Origin: Novosphingobium sp. 9
GTDB lineage: Bacteria > Pseudomonadota > Alphaproteobacteria > Sphingomonadales > Sphingomonadaceae
Direction: 5' to 3'
DNA: 64,000 nt
Assembly (NCBI RefSeq): GCF_025340265.1
Contig: NZ_CP022708.1
Span: 943,501-1,007,500 of the forward strand
The notes below the pieces were generated by a model. That model saw only the letters and a list, made by a program, of their open reading frames with translations, was not told where the DNA came from and searched no databases. Shown piece after piece: positions 16,866 through 25,077 of this stretch (position 1 is the first letter of the stretch; each line of letters begins with the position of its first letter). A program made the translations under genes and the position numbers.

Positions 16866-17090
16866 TCAAGGTCTGGTTGCAGAGAGCTCAATGGGTGACT
16901 GCGGGGCGTTCGGGGCAGCTCCAAAAGCGCGATCCCCGCAGTCGGATGCCGATATAAACGAAGCTTGCAAGCGGTCAAACTTCGTGATCGGGCCGGTTAC
17001 CAGGGCAGGTTGGCCGGCCCGATCAACTACCAACGAAACGAACGGGGGGTCAGCATCGTCGGCGACGAGATAATGCCGCTCTCTCATCAT
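16866..17090 (-). CDS. Possible small leftward protein (74 aa)
   Basis: This frame's TGA (16866-16868) overlaps the TTG alternative start of the gene downstream on the same strand, as in a coupled pair. The product starts MMRERHYLVADDADPPFVSL. There is no domain and the plus strand offers a competing frame of similar length, so it is only a possible gene. Confidence 0.3.
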   Translation of the reverse strand: MMRERHYLVADDADPPFVSLVVDRAGQPALVTGPITKFDRLQASFISASDCGDRAFGAAPNAPQSPIELSATRP

Positions 17091-17203
17091 CGTTCCAAAG
17101 ATCTGCCCGCAGCAGTTAAATTCCTGAAACGCGGTAGCGTGTTAACGCTTCAGGCGAGATGATGGCCCTGCGACCCGAAGGCCTTTGAGGCCTTTTCAAC
17201 TGA

Positions 17204-17234
17204 GCCCGAGGCCGTCTCCTGCCTCGGGCTTTTT
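17204..17234 (+). terminator. Rho-independent terminator
   Basis: GCCCGAGG (17204-17211) pairs with CCTCGGGC (17222-17229) over a 10-base loop and is followed by TTTTT. No plus-strand gene ends just upstream, so it may close read-through from the phage late operon or a small RNA. Confidence 0.6.
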
Positions 17235-17643
17235 GGATCTGCTCAGTAGCAAAGGACGACTGGCAGCAATGGAGGAGGGCAAGCCCGACGAGGCATTCGC
17301 GCTGTGCCGGGCGTGGGAAGGCCCGCTTGACGTGGATCGAACAGATCAGCCTTGGGCTGAGCAGTGATCACCTCCACAACATTGGCAAATTATGTACATC
17401 GGGAGCCGCAAAATTAACCATGGGCAATGATCAGTGCAGGTTGGCATTAAATGCTTGATCGATCTAATCATTCGCATAATCTTGATAAGTCTTGATCGAA
17501 TCGGGACAGCAACAGGAGAATGATAATCGGGCATCAATGCCTGTAGAGCATCCAACAAGACATATTAGCTTCATTCTAATCCATCGCCCCTCATTTTCAT
17601 TAGTGAGAGGTGCAACTGCGATGACATATCGAGGAGATGCAAA
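17235..17643. other. Intergenic stretch without a supported gene
   Basis: About 410 bases with lower GC than the surroundings. Short frames exist but none has a ribosome site and a sensible product. A promoter for the secreted-protein gene at 17644 probably lies near the right end. Confidence 0.5.
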
Positions 17644-17940
17644 ATGAACTTGAGCAAAAGAACGATTGGCCTTGCGTGTGCGACCGCTGCAATCTCGTGC
17701 GCTTTCTCAATGACGCCAGCTCTCTCTCAGACTACGAATGAATGCTCGGCCTATGCAATCGAAGCATGTGCTGGGGGCAATTACGAAACGCTCGGCTACA
17801 GCACACTGAAGGATTGTCGCCTTCAGGAATATGCCAATTGCTTAGCAGGCGTGCCGGCCCCCGAACCTGTCGCTTATCGCCCAGCACTCAAGGCGCCATC
17901 CAGCGCTCCACAAGCTGCGTCAGTAAGCGGCTCCATTTAA
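17644..17940 (+). CDS. Small secreted Cys-containing protein (98 aa)
   Basis: GAGGAG lies eight bases before the ATG. Residues 1-29 are a signal peptide (RTIGLACATAAISCAFSMTPALSQ, cut after Ala-Leu-Ser-Gln or nearby). The mature part has four Cys in two pairs (NECSAYAIEACAGG and DCRLQEYANCLAG) and a Pro/Ala-rich tail. It is probably exported and disulphide-bonded. I recognise no family. It lies in the accessory end of the prophage and could be a lysogenic-conversion gene. Confidence 0.65.
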   Translation: MNLSKRTIGLACATAAISCAFSMTPALSQTTNECSAYAIEACAGGNYETLGYSTLKDCRLQEYANCLAGVPAPEPVAYRPALKAPSSAPQAASVSGSI

Positions 17941-18305
17941 GTATGCCGGGGTGCGGACGGTTCTGGTCTGCACCCCGCTTCCAAATGCGCTTTAATTGCC
18001 CGGCAGAGCGATACGGCGGCGGCGGCGAGGATCATCAGGGGCATGGATGCGCCGTAGCCGGGAGCGCGAGGACCGGGCAAGTGTGCATCGTGGAGAGGCC
18101 TGCCCTGTCGTTACTGTCGCAATTTCGGATATCGGGCAGAGCATCAATCGCCCCGCCGACAGCCCGCCTCTATATCCATGTTCTGAATGCGACGATATAG
18201 AAGGCGATCATGCCGACAAGCAGATCGAGAGGCGTGACACTCCTCGATCTTGCCCACCGCCAAGCTGCACGACAACTCGGCGGCATCCTCACAGATACCA
18301 GCCGA
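17941..18305. other. Intergenic stretch; one dyad, no supported gene
   Basis: A dyad CGGGGTGCGGAC / GTCTGCACCCCG just after the secreted-protein stop (about 17947-17980) may end that transcript, although no T-run follows. The rest holds only short frames; leftward ones encode brief hydrophobic peptides interrupted by stops, possibly remnants. Confidence 0.4.
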
Positions 18306-18524
18306 TCACTTGCACTTCGTAAACTGCCCCTTCTTCGGACCGGAGGCGATGTGGCAACGGCCCTTCGCGTCTTTGGTCACACCGCCTGATATGGCTGCGG
18401 TCTTGGCGGTTACGGGCGGGCATTTGATGAATTTGCCCTTGGCATCCTTACAAGACGCAGCGAGCGTCGGCGTAGCAGCGATCATTCCAGCCAGAGCTGC
18501 GGCAGTCATCAGCTTGCGAATCAT
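18306..18524 (-). CDS. Small secreted protein with Cys/Lys-rich mature part (72 aa)
   Basis: Leftward gene with a strong GGAAGGAG site before ATG 18524. It has a signal peptide (MIRKLMTAAALAGMIAATPTLAA) and a short mature part with four Cys (SCKDAKGKFIKCPP; RCHIASGPKKGQFTKC). The K-D-A-K-G motif repeats twice. Such small periplasmic proteins are common in sphingomonads. Upstream in-frame sequence as far as 18686 is not part of the gene, because the ribosome site and signal peptide mark the ATG at 18524. Confidence 0.7.
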   Translation of the reverse strand: MIRKLMTAAALAGMIAATPTLAASCKDAKGKFIKCPPVTAKTAAISGGVTKDAKGRCHIASGPKKGQFTKCK

Positions 18525-18591
18525 ACATGCTCCTTCCAAAGGTATATGAGCGCACACCGGTCTGAACCGAATTGAAGCGATGCGGAATACC

Positions 18592-18795
18592 TTAAAGTGC
18601 AATCTGTTGGGGACGTTCGCATCTTCCTTCGCGTTCCACATCCATATCAACCGGCACAGCGAGAAACCACTCGCGGCAGCTGGCATCCCAAGACGCTAAC
18701 CCCAGCGCGATAGCGTCCTGCATCGCCTCATCGACACTCGAGCGCCAAGGCGAGCGTGGTCGGCGGAACGTCGAGATTCTGAACCGCTCTGCCAC
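18592..18795 (-). CDS. Small hypothetical protein, coupled to YozE-like gene (67 aa)
   Basis: It starts at a GTG two bases after the TGA of the upstream gene on the same strand, so the pair is probably coupled. The product begins VAERFRISTFRRPRSPWR and has a helix AMQDAIALGLASWD followed by REWFLAVPVDMD. No family is named with confidence. Confidence 0.5.
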   Translation of the reverse strand: MAERFRISTFRRPRSPWRSSVDEAMQDAIALGLASWDASCREWFLAVPVDMDVEREGRCERPQQIAL

Positions 18796-18797
18796 CG

Positions 18798-19064
18798 TCA
18801 GAAGCTCGCCCAGTCCAACTCAGCATCATCAAGCGCCTCGTGCATCTCGGGATCGGCCCCTGCCCGGCTCAAATGCTTGCGTACTGCTTCTGGATCGCCG
18901 TCCTTTGGAAACGCCCGATCGGCTGCAGCAGCCTTCGCCAGATTGCCGAGGAACCCGTCCCGACGAACTTGGGCGAGAACCCAGCGTCCGAAAGCAATCG
19001 GCTCCTCGGGCGCCCCTGACACATCAACACGGTGACTCTCAGCATTCATGATCTGGTTGGTCAT
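18798..19064 (-). CDS. YozE/SAM-like small protein
   Basis: This 88-residue leftward protein contains FGRWVLAQVRRDGFLGNLAKAA followed by RAFPKDGDPEAVRKHL, the pattern of YozE-like SAM-fold proteins (a helix pair around R-D-G-F-x-G-x-L-A and F-P). Such genes often occur in prophages and islands. It faces away from the HIRAN gene at 19106, and the two may share a short divergent promoter region. Function is unknown. Confidence 0.65.
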   Translation of the reverse strand: MTNQIMNAESHRVDVSGAPEEPIAFGRWVLAQVRRDGFLGNLAKAAAADRAFPKDGDPEAVRKHLSRAGADPEMHEALDDAELDWASF

Positions 19065-19105
19065 GCGAAATTCCCTCTATGCGAATCGGCTGATCCGATC
19101 ATAGC

Positions 19106-19495
19106 ATGTTCTATATTTGTTCTCATATGGGTCATGAGATGGGATGGAGCGATTTCAGTCTGCCGGCAGTCGGCGAGCAGCACGACAACGAGGACGGCAC
19201 CAGCCGCCAGGACGAACTGGCACGCTGCCAGCCGGGCGAGATGCTAACGCTCGCGCGTGAGCCGGAGAACGAGCACGATCCCATGGCGGTCGCCGTGCTG
19301 AGCTGCCGGGGTGTGAAAGTTGGCTACCTCAGGCGAGATCGCGCGGTGTGGATCGGCAGCAAGATCGATCGTGGCTTCGACGTCCGGGCAATCGTAGAGC
19401 GGGTAAAGGGCATCCAGTTACACGGGTCACCCTTGGGACTCGTCATGCGGGTGAATATGGATGGTGAGGAACCGGAGTTACGGGATAGAGGCTGA
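19106..19495 (+). CDS. HIRAN-domain protein
   Basis: This protein of up to 129 residues carries a HIRAN domain: a G-W-S-D-F-S-L-P-A-V-G strand at the start, the conserved R-E-P-E-N-E-H-D-P-M-A-V-A-V motif near residue 52, and V-G-Y-L-R-R-D-R-A. HIRAN domains bind 3' DNA ends in Rad5-like helicases, and stand-alone versions occur in phages and islands. In-frame ATGs at 19106, 19127 and 19139 are possible starts; the last begins just before the domain. A role in DNA handling or regulation is an inference. Confidence 0.75.
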   Translation: MFYICSHMGHEMGWSDFSLPAVGEQHDNEDGTSRQDELARCQPGEMLTLAREPENEHDPMAVAVLSCRGVKVGYLRRDRAVWIGSKIDRGFDVRAIVERVKGIQLHGSPLGLVMRVNMDGEEPELRDRG

Positions 19496-20306
19496 ACAGC
19501 TTTTCGGCGGATGATTCGGCTTCGCTGCGCCGGAGTTAGATTCCCTGTTTGGAAGCTAAATCGGGGGTTGGGGTATAATTCGGGGTATCATATTTTAGAC
19601 ACCCCCTGAAACGCCCGGAAATCTGCCATTTATTAGACCTTATTCGACGGGCTCCCGCTCCGCCATTTTTAAGTAAAATCCTTTAAAATCAGTCATTTAA
19701 CGATTTTTGCGCAAGATATTTTATTGCATATTTTCAATGGCTTACCGATTCCGCCAAAAACGTACTGCGGGACTGGGCGTGGGATCGCCAAAGGCGTTTG
19801 CATAAAGCCCTGCTTTCGCTGAGCTTATTAAACCGAGAACCACAGAATACGGGATTCGAACCGTTGGTTGCCGAGGTTTAGCCCTGCTCGTCCATGTTCG
19901 CAGTTGTTCGGAAAATGGAACTCTCTTTTCAGAGGCGGGCCCGTGCCGATCCAATCCAGCAGCGCAATTGAAAAATCCGCCGATTTCGACTGTAGCCGTC
20001 CGGCAGGACAAAGGCAGATTCTGGACAAGTGTCTCAGAATAGAAGCTGTTCGCTGATAGCAGCGCTCGACCATTTGCAGCCGTTCGGGAGGAAATTTCCG
20101 GTCCTCAGCTGCGGACGGTCAGGTTGCCGTGCTACTCAGGATTATCAGCCTCCGACAAACCCGGTGCGGTTCAGACCCATCGCCCAACTGTCCTTCCCCA
20201 CTCTCGCTCTGGCCGCTACCCTGCTCTTTTGGCTATAATTAGAGAGTCCTGAGTCTACAATCAAACACCTAGGCAGTTGGACTCAACTGATGACTCGGAA
20301 ACTGCT
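19496..20306. other. Non-coding junction region holding repeat copy A
   Basis: No supported gene. The stretch is AT-richer than its neighbours between 19560 and 19760 and contains the first of two long direct repeats (see 19652-19933). The remainder to 20306 shows nothing recognisable. Confidence 0.6.
19652..19933 (+). repeat. Direct repeat copy A, att-like (pairs with 34395-34673)
   Basis: It begins CTCCCGCTCCGCCATTTTT, which looks like the 3' acceptor end of a tRNA (CCGCCA). It then matches the copy at 34395 over about 280 bases, including GCGCAAGATATTTTATTG, GGCGTTTGCATAAAGCCC and GGGATTCGAACCGTTG. Mismatches are scattered. The two copies have the same orientation and bracket about 14.7 kb. 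This is what successive integrations at one tRNA 3' end would leave. Confidence 0.7.
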
Positions 20307-21311
20307 CTAAGCTGACCGAAGATGGATAGCACCGTCGCGCGGCACGGCCTCCAGCCCGAAAAGTGCGCCGATCAGCGCCAGCGAAGCCTGCGGGTTGTCG
20401 AGCCGGAAGCGGCCGCTAAAACGCGCCTGCGCCAAGGCAGGATCGTCAAGACGGATCGGTGCCCGCGTGTATCGCCCCAGTCTCTGCAGCGCGAAGGACA
20501 GCGGCATGTCCTGCGCATCGAGCCATTCATCCTGCCAATCCGCCCGAGCCCCAACGCCTCCACCTTGGGTCAAACGTGCGCCGTCCAACAAGGCCCAGTG
20601 GCCTGTCGTCACGGCGAGCGCCTGCTGCCGTTGCGCTTCAAAGCGCACGGCGCCTTCAAACACCTTGAGTTCTGCGGCACCGATCAGCCGCTCGACACTG
20701 AAGCGCGTACCCAGCGCCGTCATACGCGCGTCGGGTACATGCACTTCGAAAGGCCGCGCCGGATCGTGGCGTACGTCAAAACGCGCGGCACCGCCGTCGA
20801 GCGCAATCCGGCGCGTACGGCCAGAAAAATCGATCGAGACCGAGGACGCTGCGTCAAGCAGCACTGTCGAACCATCCGGCAGCGACACTTCGCGGTGCTG
20901 GCCCGTCGCGGATGCGAAACGCAACGGCGGCCCAACCGGCGCAACGCCGCCAGGCACCTTGCCGCTTCGCAAGGTAGCCCAGCCGACCGGGACCGCCAGC
21001 ACGGCGCCCAGCCCGGCTGCGAGTGCCTGCCGGCGCGATAGACCCGAACGCATCGGCGGCGCGTCGATCCGCCGCGATGAGCCCGACCGCGATGGAAGGA
21101 GTGCCACCACAGGTCGAGGCATGTCGAGTGCATCCAGCAAAGCTGGATCGCCGAGCAGGCGCAGCATCCGTTCAAGTGCGGAACGACAGCGCGGATCATG
21201 TTCAAGCCACGCGGCGAGTTCGAGATGCTCGCCCTCGCTCAGTTCCGGCAGACGATCGGCCCAATCTGCGGCCTCATCGATGATCTGATCCTTGCTCATG
21301 TGTTCATTCAT
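20307..21311 (-). CDS. fecR: FecR-family transmembrane anti-sigma / signal transducer
   Basis: About 334 residues from the ATG at 21311. Residues 10-55 form the cytoplasmic anti-sigma domain (DUF4880 type: DEAADWADRLPELSEGE, then W-L-E-H-D-P-R-C). A span near residues 85-108 follows S-R-R-Q-A-L-A-A-G. The periplasmic FecR domain starts R-E-V-S-L-P-D-G-S-T-V-L-L-D-A and includes A-L-G-T-R-F-S-V. It passes the signal from a ligand-loaded receptor to the sigma factor. Its start lies inside the end of the sigma gene, so the two are coupled. Confidence 0.9.
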   Translation of the reverse strand: MNEHMSKDQIIDEAADWADRLPELSEGEHLELAAWLEHDPRCRSALERMLRLLGDPALLDALDMPRPVVALLPSRSGSSRRIDAPPMRSGLSRRQALAAGLGAVLAVPVGWATLRSGKVPGGVAPVGPPLRFASATGQHREVSLPDGSTVLLDAASSVSIDFSGRTRRIALDGGAARFDVRHDPARPFEVHVPDARMTALGTRFSVERLIGAAELKVFEGAVRFEAQRQQALAVTTGHWALLDGARLTQGGGVGARADWQDEWLDAQDMPLSFALQRLGRYTRAPIRLDDPALAQARFSGRFRLDNPQASLALIGALFGLEAVPRDGAIHLRSA

Positions 21312-21954
21312 GGAAGGCGCCCTCTCCCATGCCACCGTCTCTCCCGCCTATGCTTCGCTCCTTCGTGTATTCATCCAAATCGTCACCCAGCGCCCGCATC
21401 ATGTCTGCCATCGCCCGGACCAGATTTTTCTTCACGGCCTCCAGACTGAGCCCCATCGCCTCGGCGATTTCCTGACGTGACCGTCCTTCGAGATGGCGCA
21501 ATCGAAATACCGCGCGGCGCTGCTCCGTCAGTCCGGCAAGGGCGGCTTCAAAGCGCGCCAGACGTTCGCGATAGTCTAGCACTTCGTCGGCCAGAGGCAG
21601 CGAGCAGGCAAGGTCCAGCGCCATGGACTCCCGGTTGTCATCCGCCTCCTGATGCCGGCTCCGCAACCGCTGGCGCGCCTGGGCAATAATGACCGAATCC
21701 GCCACGCGGAAAGCATAGGCCAGCGGCTGTTCGATCACTTGCCGTTCCTCCTGCGCGATCACCCTCGCGAGCGTTTCCTGCACCACATCCTCCGCCTCCT
21801 GTGCATCACGAAGGCGCCGTCGGACATAGCCGCGCAGGCGATCGAGCGATTGCACAATCTGCACCGCAGCCTGTCTGACCTCGGGTGTAGAGCGCACGCG
21901 CTCGGCTTCGGGGACAGCATACTTGCGCGACAGAAGAGAAAAGCCCATCGCCAT
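21304..21954 (-). CDS. fecI: FecI-like ECF RNA polymerase sigma factor
   Basis: 216 residues. Region 2 contains LRGYVRRRLRDAQEAEDVVQETLARV, region 4 contains ALAGLTEQRRAVFRLRHLEG followed by S-R-Q-E-I-A-E-A-M-G-L-S-L-E-A-V-K-K, the helix-turn-helix for -35 recognition. The ATG overlaps the receptor stop (TGATG), so receptor, sigma and FecR form one leftward operon. It probably drives transcription of the TonB receptor operon. Confidence 0.9.
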   Translation of the reverse strand: MAMGFSLLSRKYAVPEAERVRSTPEVRQAAVQIVQSLDRLRGYVRRRLRDAQEAEDVVQETLARVIAQEERQVIEQPLAYAFRVADSVIIAQARQRLRSRHQEADDNRESMALDLACSLPLADEVLDYRERLARFEAALAGLTEQRRAVFRLRHLEGRSRQEIAEAMGLSLEAVKKNLVRAMADMMRALGDDLDEYTKERSIGGRDGGMGEGAFHE

Positions 21955-24925
21955 CAGTACCGATACCGAAGCCCAACGGCAATGGTCCGGCCGCTGCGTG
22001 TATCAACCAACAAGCGTTTCGCTGTGCGGTCCGTGTACTGGATCACCGGCGCATCGGTGATGTTGCGCAGTTCAAACGTGGCCTGCATGCCCGAACCGAG
22101 ACCGGCATGGGCCGCGAAATCCAGAGTTACGGCAGCTTTTATCCATTCTCCGATGTTGCCGTTGTCGCCCACGTCAACGCGATAAGTGCCGCGATAGGCC
22201 GCCGCCAGCCGTGCATCCCAGCCCCGCCCCGTGTAATAGAGCGTCGTATTGCCCGCCCAGCGAGACAGGTCAATCAGAGGCAACTCCACGGCCTGGCTAC
22301 CATAGATGACATCGGTGGAGCCGTTCGCATATGTCAGGTTCGCCTGCACGCCGAGCCGCTCTAACGGTCCGGGCAGGAAGCGCAGATCATGCTGGAATGC
22401 CGCTTCGATGCCGATAATCGTTGCACCCGAGCCATTTATCGGGCGAACCACGTTATACGTCGCGCTGCCGGTCAGCCCCGGATAGAGAAACGCTAGCGGA
22501 TACCCCGTATCGGCATAGCGCATCACCTGCGTTTCCGACGTGATGAACGAATCCAGTCGCTTGAAGAATACCCCGAGGGACACGTATCCCTCGCGGCCCA
22601 GATAGCGCTCCACCGCAAGGTCCAACGCATCCGATGTGAACGGGCGCAGCGCGGGATTACCGGTAGTCACTGTTCCTCCGAACGGCGTGGAATCGATCGT
22701 TGCCGCTGCGCGCAAATCCGCGACGTCGGGCATGTTGACGTTGCGACTTGCCGCCAGCCGCACGATCAGATCCCGTCGCAGTTCCAGCCGGGCGTCCAGC
22801 GAGGGGAGCCACGCCGAATGCCGCGTGTGGTTCGAAACGTCGAACAGGCTGAGCGAATCGCTGGCCGTCCCGGTCGAGGCAATCGCGGTACGCTGGAATT
22901 GCAGGCCAAGCCTTGCCGTGAGAGGTCGCTCTCCCAGGAAGCCCGACCAGGCCAGAAGCGCGAAACCCGCGTAGGTGTTCTCGCGAATGCGATAATCGGT
23001 GCCCGGCAGGTCGTCGTTGGCGGTAAGGTCGCGGGCCTGGCCGGTGGCGGCGAAGGTCGCATCGACGTTTCCCACGACGTAGGGGGCATAAGTGCGGCCT
23101 GAAAACACCTCGCCGACACCCAGCGCTGCATCGGCGGTGTTTTCATAATCGGTCTGGACCCGACGTTCCCAGCCATCGTTGGCAAAGCGGCGGTAGATCC
23201 CCCCGGCATGGAGCGTCAGATCGTTACCCAGGTCGCGCACCAGTTCGAAGCGTGCGGTCAGGTTTCGATTGACGATGGAATCCTCGCGTGTGTCAGCGCG
23301 CATGAGGCTCCAGTTCGCCACGTCCGAAGTGTCGAAGCCATAGCTGTTGCGTGGCGTTTCTCCGGTTGCGGAATAAACGAAATCCTGCCCCCTGGATTGC
23401 AGGAACACCTTGTCCGCCACCGGTTCCTCGAAATCCGAAACCGAATAGCCTGCCCGCATTTCCAGCCGCATGCGCGAGCCCAACGGCAAAGTCATGGCCG
23501 CCACCGCCTCGCTGTAATCGGTGTGATCGCGCGTTACCTTGTGCTCGGTACGCATATCGACACCGGACATGTCGGCGCTGGTGATGGTGTTGCCCGAAAC
23601 CGTCAGCGCATTGATGACCTGCGTTCCGGTGACGTCGCCGGTCAGGCCATTCGTGCCCGCGGCTGCCAGCGAATATTCGTTACGCGCGTTGGAAAGCCGG
23701 GCGTGAACGCCATCGAGCGTAAAGGCGAAGCCGTTGTCCGCCTCGTGCTGGACCGAGCCCACGAGGTTCAGTCGCTCGAAACGGTTGGTCCAGGTGGAAT
23801 AGGTCTGGGCGCGAGCCATGTAGAGCGGATCGCCAGAGGCGCCGGTCAGGCGCGCGCGCAGGTCGTCCGAAACACCCGCGCCGACGTTCGCTTCCCCGAA
23901 AGTCACCGGCATCCAATCCCAGTTACGATAGCCGTATTCGGTAACCCGATTACGACTCCACGATCCTGCGATCAGCACGCCCCATTGCGCGTTTCGGCGA
24001 GAGATCTCTGCCGTCACCTGCGGCAGCACGCCCGGCGAATTCGCACCTGCGCGCTCCTGCACCGAGACCAGCGCGACATTGCCTGAACGATCAAACGGGC
24101 GCAGCGTCTGCAACGCCACGGTGCCCCCGACGCCTCCCGCATCGCGATTGGCATCCCAGGTCTTGGCGACCTCGACCTGCGAGAACAGCCCCGCATCGAA
24201 GATCGAATAATCGAACCGACGCTGCCGACTGGCCGACCCCCGGCTGTCAAAGCCGGAGGCGGTGGTCGCCAATGTCTCGATACCGTTCAGGGTCGTGCGC
24301 GTGAACAGCGGGCCAAGGCCCGCAGCGAAACCTGTCGCCCCTCACCATTGTCGCGGCTGATGGCAACGCCCGGCAGGCGCTGCAGAGCTTCGGCAGCGTT
24401 GCGATCAGGAAACTCGGCAATATCCTCGGCCCGCGTCACCTCGCGAATATCCGCCGCCGCGCGCTTTCGCACGAGCGCCTCGCGCAGACTCTGGCGGTAG
24501 CCCGTGACGACGATACCATCGCCCAGGGCTTCGGTCGGCGTCGCTTCGCGGGGCGGTGGCGGCATTCCCGGCGATTGCCGACCTGATGCATTGGCCTGCG
24601 TCACGACAAAACCGCTATCGAGACGTACCACCCGAACCGGTAGACCGCGCGTCGCCCGAGCCAGTGCCGATCCAGCATCTTTACAGCCACGTAACCTGGC
24701 GCGCGTCTTGAGAGCCGGGCTCACCGAGGTCACGATCTGGACACCACTTTGGCGCGAGATAGCACGAAGCACATCCACCAAAGGTCCGGGCTCGGCCCGA
24801 ATTTCAACGGGTCTGACGGCCTGCGCCATGGCCGGATTGGCAACACCGAGTCCGACCCAGACGCAACCGATCCCGAGCCCGAAACGGGCGCCGGCAAACG
24901 ATCGGACAAGACGGATCCCTGACAC
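21954..24925 (-). CDS. FecA-like TonB receptor with STN signalling domain (frame disrupted at 24319)
   Basis: Two frames give one protein of about 990 residues when a C is restored to the CCC at 24319-24321. The start holds a signal peptide ending ANPAMAQA, an STN domain (GPLVDVLRAISRQSGVQIV, residues 45-100), a TonB-box-like stretch (DGIVVTGYRQSLREAL), the plug (FPDRNAAEALQRLPGVAISRD) and then a 22-strand barrel ending in V-G-L-R-Y-R-Y. The N-terminal STN domain contacts FecR in signalling receptors, and the adjacent sigma/FecR pair agrees. The substrate is not known. An R-x-x-S-L-R-G-L-G plug motif lies at the break. Confidence 0.85.
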
Positions 24926-25017
24926 CTGAACGCCCCTTCGAGGCGCGCGCTATCAATGCCTCGTGACGATTGCGTGACTGTCATAGGTCTTCCGGATGGC
25001 AGCGTTGTCGGATACGT

Positions 25018-25045
25018 GAAAAGGGGAGCGCAAGACGCCCCCCTT
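25018..25045 (-). terminator. Terminator after the second TonB receptor (leftward)
   Basis: Read leftward, AAGGGGGGCG then TCTTG then CGCTCCCC is followed by TTTTC. The stem has one mismatch. It lies about 30 bases past the receptor stop. Confidence 0.55.
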
Positions 25046-25077
25046 CCCCGATGCATTAAGCGACAAGGCGTGTGTTA

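Noticed and set aside
19840..19880. GGGATTCGAACCGTTG resembling a tRNA T-arm in both direct repeats
   Set aside because: The stem does not pair perfectly as given and no acceptor, D or anticodon arms could be found, so no tRNA gene is called; it is described only as part of the repeat.
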